Shown here: positions 24,639-32,693 of the stretch, one piece after another
Layout: each line of letters starts with the position of its first letter
How positions within the stretch are numbered: the stretch's first letter is position 1
Assembly: GCA_016719295.1 (NCBI GenBank)
Contig: JADKAF010000001.1
Span: 3,410,001-3,474,000, forward strand
Reading direction: 5' to 3'
Source: Planctomycetota bacterium
GTDB taxonomy: Bacteria; Planctomycetota; UBA1135; JADKAF01
Length of the DNA: 64,000 bases
Position numbers and translations under genes: made by a program
Notes under the pieces: model-generated
The model's input: only the letters and a program-made list of their open reading frames with translations
Database searches by the model: none
What the model was told of the DNA's origin: nothing

Positions 24639-26201
24639 ATGCAGCTTCTGCAGAACTTGATCGGCGGTCAGTGGGTCGCCGGCCCGAAGACCTTCGAGAC
24701 CCGGAACCCCGCCGATCTCCGCGAGGTCGTGGCGACGCTCTCCGGAGCGAGCGTGGAGCAGGTGGCGCAGGCGGCGGCCGCCGCGCGCGCGGCGTTCCCC
24801 GCGTGGAGCGCCCTCGCCGTCGATGACCGCGTGAAGCGCATCCTCGCGGCGGGCGAAGCCATCACCGCGGCGAAGGACGAGCTCGCGACGCTGATCTCCC
24901 GCGACAACGGCAAGAAGCTGCCCGATGCGCAAGGAGAGGTGCTGGGCTCCACCTTCGCGATCTCCTACCTGCCGAAGATCGCGAGCGGGGCGAACCCGTA
25001 CACGATCCACGAGACGATCGACAAGCGCCGCGGCGCCTGGACGGTCGTGCTCGGCGAGCCGGCCGGCGTCGGCGCGCTCATCACGCCGTTCAACTTCCCG
25101 TTCTGGACGCCGATCACGAAGGTGATCTCCGCGCTGGCCGCGGGCTGCACCATCGTGCTGAAGCCGGCGAGCGACGCGCCCGCCGCCACGCATCGCCTGG
25201 TCGAGCTCTTCCAGAAGACGGGCCTCTTCCCCGCAGGCGTCATCAACCTCGTGCAGGGCGACGGCATCGGGCGCGCGTTCACTTCGCCGGAGCACGTGCG
25301 CCGCTGGGACCGCATCTCCTTCACGGGCGGCACCGAGACGGGGCTCTCGATCGCCGGCGTCGCCGCGCAAGCGAACGTGAAGACCGCCCTCGAGCTCGGC
25401 GGCTTGAACGAGCTCGTGCTCGGACCGGATCTCGCGGAGTCCGATGCGCTGTTCCCGAAGTTCATCACCTTCGCGTTCGAGGGGATGCTCTGCAACGGCG
25501 GGCAGATGTGCACCGCCGTCTCGCGTCTCGTCGTTCCGGAAGAGCGCTACGCCGCGGTGCGCGACGCCCTCGTCGCGAAGCTGAAGGCCGCGAAGATGGG
25601 CCCGGGCACGAAGGAAGGCGTGATGATCACGCCGCTCACCGGCCCCGCGCGCTTGAAGGAGATCGCCGGCCTCACCGCGCAGGCGATCGCTGGCAAGGAA
25701 GGCGAGCTCCTCTGCGGCGGCAAGCCCGCCTCGGTGCTCGCGGGCTTCGAGCGCGGCACCGCCTGGCAGCTCGACGCGGATCCCGCGCAGAGCTGCTTCA
25801 TGGAGCCCACGCTCTTCGGCAAGGTCGATCCGCGCTCGAAGATCCTGGGTCAGACCGAGATCTTCGGCCCCGTCGCGCACATCTCGACCTATCCCGCGGC
25901 GAACTTCGAGCGCGTGCTCGAGATGAACGCCACCTGCCCCTTCGGCCTCCACGGCGGCATCGTCACCGGCGACGGCAAGATCGCCGCGCGCTACGCCGCG
26001 GGCGCCAAGATCGGCACGATCTTCGTGAACAAGCTCTCCGTCTTCGCCGACCCCCGCGTCCCTTTCGGCGGCATGAAGCTCTCGGGCAACCACGAGAAAG
26101 AGCTCGGCTCGCACGCGCTGCGCTTCTGGCAGGACCAGAAGTCCGTCGAGTTCGATGACGCGACGGGGATGTTCCCGGAGACGCGGCCCACTGCACAGTA
26201 G
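24639..26201 (+). CDS. Aldehyde dehydrogenase (NAD(P)+-dependent)
   Basis: A 520-residue ALDH-superfamily enzyme of normal length that oxidises an aldehyde to its acid. The Rossmann part shows ITPFNFPFWTPITKV, FTGGTETG and the catalytic Glu252 in ELGGLN; the nucleophile is Cys291 in GGQMC. The segment EIFGPV and the end PFGGMKLSGNHEKELGSHAL complete the family signature. The substrate is not clear; the sequence has features of semialdehyde dehydrogenases. The start follows a GGGG-rich ribosome-binding region. It is divergent from the TIGR02147 regulator, and its stop codon lies inside a perfect palindrome. Confidence 0.94.
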   Translation: MQLLQNLIGGQWVAGPKTFETRNPADLREVVATLSGASVEQVAQAAAAARAAFPAWSALAVDDRVKRILAAGEAITAAKDELATLISRDNGKKLPDAQGEVLGSTFAISYLPKIASGANPYTIHETIDKRRGAWTVVLGEPAGVGALITPFNFPFWTPITKVISALAAGCTIVLKPASDAPAATHRLVELFQKTGLFPAGVINLVQGDGIGRAFTSPEHVRRWDRISFTGGTETGLSIAGVAAQANVKTALELGGLNELVLGPDLAESDALFPKFITFAFEGMLCNGGQMCTAVSRLVVPEERYAAVRDALVAKLKAAKMGPGTKEGVMITPLTGPARLKEIAGLTAQAIAGKEGELLCGGKPASVLAGFERGTAWQLDADPAQSCFMEPTLFGKVDPRSKILGQTEIFGPVAHISTYPAANFERVLEMNATCPFGLHGGIVTGDGKIAARYAAGAKIGTIFVNKLSVFADPRVPFGGMKLSGNHEKELGSHALRFWQDQKSVEFDDATGMFPETRPTAQ

Positions 26202-26229
26202 AGGTGCCTGGCACCTCTACTGTGCAGTG
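26189..26229. repeat. Palindromic repeat family A, copy 1
   Basis: A perfect inverted repeat with 20-bp arms (26189-26208, 26210-26229) and a 1-base centre, core AGGTGCCTGGCACCT flanked by CTGCACAGTAG. It contains the stop codon of the aldehyde dehydrogenase gene and ends 5 bases before the stop of the convergent gene, so it may serve as a bidirectional terminator as well as being a dispersed element. A second copy lies at 26756-26794. Confidence 0.9.
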
Positions 26230-26234
26230 CCGCG

Positions 26235-26741
26235 TCAGTCGAGCTGCATGTCGCCGACGAAGGTGTGAACGCTGCGATAGTCACCTCGCCCCGTGAAGCC
26301 CTCCACGGTGCGCCGCACGACATAGCAGAGCTCCTCCATCGACCACGGTCCGTCCGCCGGCGGATGGACCAGCTTGCAGCCGAGCCGATGCACGAGCTCG
26401 CGCAGCGTCTTCGGGCGCGGCACGTGGAGCGGCCAGTCGTACGACGCGCAGCGCGAGAGCAGCTCATCGTAGATCGTTCCCCAGCGCCAGAACGCGATCA
26501 GGAGCGGCGTATCCAAGCGTAGGCTTCGCCCATCCCAACCCTCGAGCTCGGCGAGCGCACGCCGGAGCTCGAAGAAGAGCTCGCGGCTGCGACAGCGCTC
26601 CTCGCGCCGCAGCGGCCGGCACTTCGCGACATAGCGCACGACATCGCGCGGCGTCGCGAGCTGCGCGGCATGCGCATCTGGGATCCGGAGATGCAGCGCC
26701 TCCTCCAGATCCATCACGAGCTCCACCGTATCGAGACCCAT
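26235..26741 (-). CDS. Truncated acyl-carrier-like domain protein lacking the attachment serine
   Basis: A 168-residue protein. Residues 3-38 follow the acyl carrier protein helix II-III pattern closely (LDTVELVMDLEEALHLRIPD, then TPRDVVRYV). The alignment begins exactly at the phosphopantetheine site, and the serine of DSLD is replaced by Gly2; helix I is absent. Residues 50-168 are helical and unrecognised (LIAFWRWGTIYDELL, RPKTLRELVHRLGCKL). A good ribosome binding site (GAGGAG 9 bases upstream) fixes the start, so the truncation is not an annotation artefact. It could be a degenerate carrier or a protein-docking module. Convergent with the aldehyde dehydrogenase gene, 5 bases from palindrome A1. 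Confidence 0.75.
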   Translation of the reverse strand: MGLDTVELVMDLEEALHLRIPDAHAAQLATPRDVVRYVAKCRPLRREERCRSRELFFELRRALAELEGWDGRSLRLDTPLLIAFWRWGTIYDELLSRCASYDWPLHVPRPKTLRELVHRLGCKLVHPPADGPWSMEELCYVVRRTVEGFTGRGDYRSVHTFVGDMQLD

Positions 26742-26755
26742 GTCTTCTTCTCCTC

Positions 26756-26794
26756 ATTGCACAGTAAAGGTGCCTGGCACCTTACCTGTGCAAT
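26756..26794. repeat. Palindromic repeat family A, copy 2
   Basis: Arms 26756-26774 and 26776-26794 with 17 of 19 pairs and the same GGTGCCTGGCACC core as copy 1; flanks differ by substitutions (TTGCACAG). It lies between the DUF1501 stop (26797) and the start of the ACP-like gene (26741), both on the minus strand. Confidence 0.88.
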
Positions 26795-26796
26795 GG

Positions 26797-28293
26797 CTAG
26801 GCGAGGAGCTTGCGGACGATCGAGGCGTGATCCTCGGGCCCGATCCAGCGCTGCTCCAAACCCTGGAACGGATAGCGGAAGCGGAAGGGATCGAAGCCGA
26901 GGAGATGCAGAATCGTCGCCTGTAGATCGCGGACGTGCACGGGATCGGCGACGGGGTGCGTGCCGAGCTCGTCGGTCTCGCCGATGGTGATGCCGGGCTT
27001 CATGCCGCCGCCGGCGAAGAACATCGTGAACGCTTCGGGCTGGTGATCGCGGCCCATCCACGGCGCGTTCGGCACGTTGTTCTGGCGCATCGGGGTGCGG
27101 CCGAACTCGCCGCCCCACACGATTAGCGTCTCGTCGAGGAGACCTCGTCGCTCGAGGTCCAAGATCAGCGCCGTGATCGGACGGTCGATCTGGCGGCACT
27201 TGATCGGGAGGTTGGTCGGGATGTCCTCGCCGGGGCTGACACCATGGTGATCCCAGCCCCAGTCGAAGAGCTGCACGAAGCGGACACCGCGCTCGATGAG
27301 GCGCCGCGCGAGCAGACACGAGTTCGCGAACGCGGCGTCATCGGGGCGCGCGGCGACTCTAGGGTCGGATGCACCTTCCGTGCTCGAGCGATGGCCGGGC
27401 CGAGCGCCGTAGAGCTCGAGCACTTCCGCAGGCTCGCGCGAGAGATCGAAGGCTTCGGGCACCGCGGTCTGCATGCGGAACGCGAGCTCGTAGCTCTCGA
27501 GGCGCGCGAAGGCGTCCGGGTCGCCGCTGCGCGAGGCTTCGTCGGCGCTGAGCGCGCGCTGCGCCTCCAGGATCTCCGCGCGTCCCGCGCGGTCGAGCCC
27601 CGCGGGGTCGGACACATAGAGCACGGGCTCGCCGTGCGTGCGGCACTGCACACCCTGGTACTGCGGCGGCAGGAAGCCGCTGCCCCAGAGGCTCTTCCCC
27701 GCGTCGGGGGTCTTCCCGCCCGAGACGAGCACGACGAAGGTCGGCAGATCCTGCGTCAACGAGCCGAGCCCATAGCTCACCCATGAGCCCAAGGTCGCAG
27801 CACCGAATCGCGGGTTCCCCGTCAGCATCAAGAGCTGCGCGGGCGCGTGATTGAACTCGTCGGTGTGCACCGTCTTCACGAACGCCAATCGATCCGCGAT
27901 GGAGGCCAAGTGCGGCAGGTGCTCGCAGAGCACGGCCTCGCCCTGCCCGTGGCGCGCGAAGCGGAAGGGCGAGCCCTGCAGCTTCGGCGTTCCTTGCAGG
28001 AACGCGAAGCGCTTGCCTTGCAGCAGCGACGGCGGGCACGCCTGCCCGGAGAGCTCCTGCAGCTTCGGCTTGGGATCGAAGAGATCGAGCTGGCTCGGGC
28101 TCCCCGCCATGTGCAGATAGATCACCGCCTTCGCGCGCGGCGCGTGCATCGGCCCGCGTGGCGCACGTCCATCGAACGCGCGCGCCTCGCGACCGAGGAG
28201 CTGGCCGAGGGCGATACCGCCAAGCGAGAGCCCCGCCTGCGAGAAGAACGCGCGCCGCGAGAGCTCGTGCGCGCCGTGATGCCAGGTGCTCAT
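26797..28293 (-). CDS. DUF1501 family protein (planctomycete sulfatase-like fold)
   Basis: A 498-residue DUF1501 protein, related to the alkaline phosphatase/sulfatase superfamily. A Tat-like N-terminus (SRRAFFSQAGLSLGGIALG) indicates export folded. Hallmarks are KAVIYLHMAGSPSQLDLFDP, WVSYGLGSLTQDLPTFVVL, GVRFVQLFDWGWDHHG and TLIVWGGEFGRTP. The final HPVADPVHVRDLQATILHLL is the typical ending. DUF1501 genes are paired with DUF1549/1553 genes across Planctomycetes, as here, where the two overlap by ATGA at 28291-28294. Their joint role is thought to be in periplasmic degradation or electron transfer, but it is unproven. Confidence 0.95.
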   Translation of the reverse strand: MSTWHHGAHELSRRAFFSQAGLSLGGIALGQLLGREARAFDGRAPRGPMHAPRAKAVIYLHMAGSPSQLDLFDPKPKLQELSGQACPPSLLQGKRFAFLQGTPKLQGSPFRFARHGQGEAVLCEHLPHLASIADRLAFVKTVHTDEFNHAPAQLLMLTGNPRFGAATLGSWVSYGLGSLTQDLPTFVVLVSGGKTPDAGKSLWGSGFLPPQYQGVQCRTHGEPVLYVSDPAGLDRAGRAEILEAQRALSADEASRSGDPDAFARLESYELAFRMQTAVPEAFDLSREPAEVLELYGARPGHRSSTEGASDPRVAARPDDAAFANSCLLARRLIERGVRFVQLFDWGWDHHGVSPGEDIPTNLPIKCRQIDRPITALILDLERRGLLDETLIVWGGEFGRTPMRQNNVPNAPWMGRDHQPEAFTMFFAGGGMKPGITIGETDELGTHPVADPVHVRDLQATILHLLGFDPFRFRYPFQGLEQRWIGPEDHASIVRKLLA

Positions 28294-30674
28294 CAGCCCT
28301 TCCCCCAGCACGCTTCGCTGTTCAGGAGCGCGCTGCAGCACGCGGTGAGCGCCGCGAACGCGACGGGATCCTCGTCGTCCTCGAGCGGTCCGAGCGGCTC
28401 GCAAGCGAAGCGCCGCGCGTCCTCGCGTTGCCCACTCCACGCCGCGAGACGCCGCGCGTGCAGCGCGAGCAACGCGTCGAGCTCTGAGGTGAACGGCGCG
28501 CGCGACGCCGCGTGCAGGTACGCCGCGCGGAGCTGCGCTTCCAAGCCGTCCTCCTCGCGCGCCACGCGGCGCGCGAGCGCCTGCGCAGCTTCTTGGAACA
28601 CGGGATCGTTCCACGCGATCAGAGCCTGCAGCGGCGTGATCGTGCCGAAGCGCCGCGGTGAACAGAGATCGCGCGTCGGCGCGTCCAGCGTCTGGTAGCT
28701 CGGATAGGGCGAAGAGCGCCGCCAGTAGGTGTAGAGCGCGCGGCGATAGCGATCCTCGCCCTCGCTCGTCTTCCAATCGGCGGCGTCGTAGACCACCTGC
28801 CAGATGCCCGGCGGCTGCGGCGGGAAGACCGGCGGACCGCCGAGCTTCCGCGATAGCAAGCCGCTCGCGAGCAGCGCTTGGTCGCGCACCATCTCCGCGG
28901 TGAGGCGCGTGCGCGGACCGCGCGCGAGCCAGAGGTTCCAGCGATCGCGGGAGACCTTCTCGGCGCTACCCTCGCTGCGCTGGCGATAGGTCGCGGAGAG
29001 CAGCAGCAAGCGCAGCAGCTCCTTCTGCGACCAGCCGCGGCGATGTACCTCGAGTGCCAGCCAATCGAGCAGCCCCTGATGCGTGGGTTTGGCCCCCTGC
29101 GTTCCGAAGTCCTCCTCGGTCTCGACCAGGCCTCGGCCGAAGAGCCGCGCCCAGAGGCGATTCGCGAAGACGCGCGCGCTGAGCGGGTTCGCGGGAGCGA
29201 CGAGCCAGCGCGCGAGGGCGAGGCGATCGATCGCCGCGCCTTCGCTGCGCGGGCCGAACGCGGCCGGCAGCGCCGGAGCCACGGGCTCGGTCTGATCGAG
29301 GAAGCTGCCGCGCCGATGCACCTTCGTCGCGCGGCGCTTCTCGATCGGCAGCTCTTGGAGCACCGGCACGCGCGGCAGCGCGCGCTCGCGCTCGGCGCGC
29401 TGTGCGATCAGTGAGGCGAGCTCGGCATCGACGGCGCACCAAAGCCCCGCCGGGCCGCCCGTGTTCCGCACCTGCAGCAGCAGCTCGTGCTCGCCCGCGG
29501 CGAGCGCGAGCTCGAGCGGATCCTGCGCCGGAACGAGGCCGCGCGGCTCGGGCCGCTCGAGCTTCTTCTCGCCATCGAGCCACACGCAGAGCGTATCGTC
29601 GCTGCCGAACGCGAGCCGCAGCGAGGTCGGCTCCGCGCAGCGCAGCGTGCGACGGAAGAACGCGGCGCTGCCCGCTGGCAGCTCGAGCGCGAGCGCCTGT
29701 GCATCGACGAGCTCAGGAGCTTCACTCCACGCGAGCTCTGCGGGTCGCTCACCGTAGGGCGCGTTCGCGACGACGGCGCTCTTCTCCCACGCGCCCCACG
29801 TCACCGCACTGGCCGATCCGCCCTCCGCGCGCCGCGCCGCGATGCGCTCGTCGAGAGCCGCGAGCTCCGCGCGCTGCGCTTCGCTCGCCACGGCCAGCAA
29901 CGGCGCCTCGTCGTAGCGATCGGCGTCCGCGGTCTGGTCGAAGATCGCGTAGGCGCCGTAGTAGTCCTGCGTGGAGATCGGATCGTACTTGTGCGCGTGG
30001 CAGCGCGCGCACTGCATCGTGAGCCCCATCCAGACTTGGAAGGTCGTCTCGACGCGATCCTTCACCGCGAGCGTGCGGAACTCCTCGTCGTCGGTGCCGC
30101 CCTCGTCGTTCGTCATCGTGTTGCGATGGAACGCCGTCGCGAGCCGCGCTTCTTCGTCGGCCTCGGGCAGCAGATCGCCGGCGAGCTGCAGCTCGGTGAA
30201 GCGCTCGAAGGAGAGGTCCGCATTCAGCGCGCGCACGACCCAGTCGCGCCACGGCCAGATCGTGCGCCCCGAGTCCTTCTCGAAGCCTCGCGAGTCGGCG
30301 TAGCGCGCGAGGTCGAGCCACAGCGTCGCCCAGCGCTCGCCATAGGCGGGATCGGCGAGCGTGCGCTCGACCAACTTCTCGTAGGCGTCGGCGCTCGTAT
30401 CGGCGACGAAGGCCTCGAGCGCCGCGCGCGTGGGCGGCAAGCCGGTGAGATCGAGCGAGACGCGGCGGATCAGCGTCGCGCGATCGGCTTCCGGTTCAGG
30501 TGCAAGTCCGCGAGCCGCATGCGCGGCGGCGACGAAGCGATCGACCTCGTTCCGCCCCCAGCTTCCGCCCGCGTCCGGAACGGAGCGGATCGGAGGCGGC
30601 GTGAAAGACCAGTGCGGTTCCTGCGCGGACAGCGCCGCGCCGAGGCCGAGGATCGAGGGAACGAGGAGTCGCAC
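28293..30674 (-). CDS. DUF1549/DUF1553 planctomycete protein (PSCyt2-PSD1)
   Basis: A 793-residue exported protein with a signal peptide (LVPSILGLGAALSAQ). The DUF1549 (PSCyt2) domain spans about 40-240, including RRVSLDLTGLPPTRAALEAF, ERWATLWLDLARYADSRGFE and a single CARCH haem-type motif at Cys222-His226. A PA14/lectin-like middle is at about 300-400. DUF1553 (PSD1) lies near 480-750, with ANPLSARVFANRLWARLFG, GLVETEEDFG and TRLTAEMVRDQALLASGLL. The N-terminal PSCyt1 cytochrome domain seen in longer members is absent. It is first of a two-gene unit with the DUF1501 gene, which begins at its stop codon. Confidence 0.95.
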   Translation of the reverse strand: MRLLVPSILGLGAALSAQEPHWSFTPPPIRSVPDAGGSWGRNEVDRFVAAAHAARGLAPEPEADRATLIRRVSLDLTGLPPTRAALEAFVADTSADAYEKLVERTLADPAYGERWATLWLDLARYADSRGFEKDSGRTIWPWRDWVVRALNADLSFERFTELQLAGDLLPEADEEARLATAFHRNTMTNDEGGTDDEEFRTLAVKDRVETTFQVWMGLTMQCARCHAHKYDPISTQDYYGAYAIFDQTADADRYDEAPLLAVASEAQRAELAALDERIAARRAEGGSASAVTWGAWEKSAVVANAPYGERPAELAWSEAPELVDAQALALELPAGSAAFFRRTLRCAEPTSLRLAFGSDDTLCVWLDGEKKLERPEPRGLVPAQDPLELALAAGEHELLLQVRNTGGPAGLWCAVDAELASLIAQRAERERALPRVPVLQELPIEKRRATKVHRRGSFLDQTEPVAPALPAAFGPRSEGAAIDRLALARWLVAPANPLSARVFANRLWARLFGRGLVETEEDFGTQGAKPTHQGLLDWLALEVHRRGWSQKELLRLLLLSATYRQRSEGSAEKVSRDRWNLWLARGPRTRLTAEMVRDQALLASGLLSRKLGGPPVFPPQPPGIWQVVYDAADWKTSEGEDRYRRALYTYWRRSSPYPSYQTLDAPTRDLCSPRRFGTITPLQALIAWNDPVFQEAAQALARRVAREEDGLEAQLRAAYLHAASRAPFTSELDALLALHARRLAAWSGQREDARRFACEPLGPLEDDEDPVAFAALTACCSALLNSEACWGKG

Positions 30675-30717
30675 GCGGGGGCCGTCCTTCGGAAGTGGAC
30701 TCGCGAGGCAGCGCAGC

Positions 30718-31209
30718 TCAGTCCTTGCCCGAGCCCTCGACCGGCTCTTCGGACGCCACCGGCATCGGCCGCGCGACGTGCGTCACCGCGACCTCGCGAC
30801 CGAGGTCCGAGCGAAAGACCATCTGCGTCGTCGACTGCGTTCCGTCGGCGTGGACGTACCACTCGACATCGCCCGCCATCTGCTTGCCGACGATCGGGCT
30901 GAACGGCTCCTCCGGCGGCCAGTGGAGCAGGGCGGGCTGCTTCACGCCGTTCAGCGGCGGCATGAAGGTGCCATCGGGATAGCGGATCATCTCCTCGGGA
31001 ACGGGCGGGGTGCGCGTCGGCGCAGGAGCTTCGCGCAAGGGCGCGTGCGCCACCACGGGCGCGGGCGCCGTCTCGGTCGGCGCTGATCGCATGGTGGCCG
31101 GCACCGTCGGCGGCGTCGACCGCGGCGAGCGCAGCGCGAAGTAAACGCCGATCGCTCCCGCGGAGAGGAGCACGAGGAGGAAGAGACGCGAGGACATCGA
31201 CCGGAGCAT
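30718..31209 (-). CDS. Small membrane-anchored protein of unknown function
   Basis: A 163-residue protein with one N-terminal hydrophobic helix (LFLLVLLSAGAIGVYFAL), then a proline/alanine/threonine-rich linker (about 30-70) and a compact C-terminal part (MIRYPDGTFMPPLNGVKQP, WYVHADGTQSTTQMVFRSD). It is probably anchored in the membrane with the C-terminus outside. An in-frame second ATG at 31197 is an equally good start. The gene lies 43 bases upstream of the DUF1549/1553 gene on the same strand and may be part of that operon. Family not recognised. Confidence 0.7.
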   Translation of the reverse strand: MLRSMSSRLFLLVLLSAGAIGVYFALRSPRSTPPTVPATMRSAPTETAPAPVVAHAPLREAPAPTRTPPVPEEMIRYPDGTFMPPLNGVKQPALLHWPPEEPFSPIVGKQMAGDVEWYVHADGTQSTTQMVFRSDLGREVAVTHVARPMPVASEEPVEGSGKD

Positions 31210-31416
31210 CAGGTGGGCACCTAGGCGAAAGGAATTCGCAATGCCGATGGGCGCTCGGCAAAAAAAGCGGAACTACCGGTATCCGAACCGGAAGACATTC
31301 CTACCACACACGCCGCCCTGTCGGGCCGTAGGTACTCTTCCTCGCCAAGTCCTCCCACGTCCGAGCTGGCCGCACCGCGAGAAGTGCCCAGCCCACCCCC
31401 ATCCAGCCAAGCATTC

Positions 31417-32514
31417 ATGCGCATCTCTACTGCCGTATTCACCACTCTCCTGGCCCTGCCGGCCCTTGCCTCGGCCCAGGCCCCGAACAACCGCCACCTC
31501 TTCTACAAGGGCGAGGGTCCCCTCCCCAACCGCTTCTTCACCGGCACGAACTTCTCCACCCGCGTCGGCGCGACGAACACCGTCGCGGTCGAGTGCTTCT
31601 CCGACCTTTCGGCGAGCCAGTTCCGCGGCATCGGCGCCTCGTCGAACACGAGCTGCGCCGTCACGGGGCAGGTCTACATCGTCCAGGACGGCGACAGCCT
31701 GACCGCGAACCCGTTCCAGATCATCCTTCGCAACCCCGTCGCGCCGGATGGCTTGCCGGATGGAACGGCGACCGGTGTCATCGCCGTCTCCGGGACCTTG
31801 AACACGCCCGTCAACGCCGCCGGTGCTGCAGTGGCGTGGCTGTTCTCGACGACTTGGGCGACTCCGGTGACGGTGCCGTGCGAGACCGGCTTCTACCTCG
31901 GCGTCGCGCTGCCGGCCGGCGTCACCTCGACCGACGCCCTCACCGTCCACACGGCGAGCGCGATCAACACGACGGCCCTGACGGGCGACAACCCCCGCGT
32001 TCCGGCGCCGAAGTGGCACGCGGCTCGCGTCGATCCGGCGACCGGCGTGGCCACCCGCACGACCTCGCAGCGCACGCTCGCGATGGTCGCGCTCACCGAT
32101 CAGGCGACGCTGAACATCGGTAACGTCGACGCCACCGTCGGCGGCGGCTACGTCAGCTACGGCCTCGGTGGCCTGTACCCCGCCGTCAAGGCCGGCGTGC
32201 GTGACGACGGCCTCGGCTGCCGCGTCGAAGACGGCGCCAACGCGGGCGGCGCGGTCTCGGTGTTCGTGAGCGCGGGCTACTTCCCGGGCGGCATCTCCTT
32301 CCCCGGCATCGGCGGCGCGCTGTGGGTCGATCCGACGACCTTCATCTCCGTCTCGAGCGGTGCGATCCCGGCCGCGGCGCCCTTCGTCTACGAAGCCGTG
32401 ATGGCGCCTCCGGGCTCGATCCCGCCGGCCGCCGGCACGACGGTGACCTTCACCGCCGTCACCGTCGGTGCCGCTGGCGTGCGCTTCTCCAACGCCCAAT
32501 CGACCTCGCTCTGA
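31417..32514 (+). CDS. Secreted protein of unknown function
   Basis: A 365-residue protein with a signal peptide (VFTTLLALPALASAQ). The mature part is strand-rich, low in charge and rich in Gly, Thr, Ala and Val, like many extracellular planctomycete proteins. Two segments are candidate domain boundaries: the one around VPCETGFYLGVALPAGVTST and the one around DDGLGCRVEDGANAGGAVSV with paired cysteines. The C-terminus (TVTFTAVTVGAAGVRFSNAQ) does not carry the shared C-terminal module. A very stable hairpin lies 67 bases after the stop. The unusually AT-rich stretch at 31260-31320 upstream probably holds its promoter. Confidence 0.85.
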   Translation: MRISTAVFTTLLALPALASAQAPNNRHLFYKGEGPLPNRFFTGTNFSTRVGATNTVAVECFSDLSASQFRGIGASSNTSCAVTGQVYIVQDGDSLTANPFQIILRNPVAPDGLPDGTATGVIAVSGTLNTPVNAAGAAVAWLFSTTWATPVTVPCETGFYLGVALPAGVTSTDALTVHTASAINTTALTGDNPRVPAPKWHAARVDPATGVATRTTSQRTLAMVALTDQATLNIGNVDATVGGGYVSYGLGGLYPAVKAGVRDDGLGCRVEDGANAGGAVSVFVSAGYFPGGISFPGIGGALWVDPTTFISVSSGAIPAAAPFVYEAVMAPPGSIPPAAGTTVTFTAVTVGAAGVRFSNAQSTSL

Positions 32515-32580
32515 TCGCGACACGCGTCGGGGCCGATCGCTCCGACGCTCGAGCGACACGGGACGCTCTCCCGGGTCGGA

Positions 32581-32618
32581 ACGACGGGCCGAGCACTTCG
32601 CGGTGCTCGGCCCGTCGT
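32581..32618 (+). terminator. Hairpin terminator after the secreted protein gene
   Basis: A perfect 16-bp stem (32581-32596 with 32603-32618) and TTCGCG loop between convergent genes ending at 32514 and 32694. The stem sequence is GGGCCGAGCAC-rich. No T-run follows on either strand, but the strength of the stem and its position between two gene ends support termination. Confidence 0.7.
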
Positions 32619-32693
32619 GCGTTGGCAGAGACGGAGTCGAGCCAAGGAACTCCTCGCGCGACCGCGAGGCATGACGCTCCGCGATCTCCGCCT

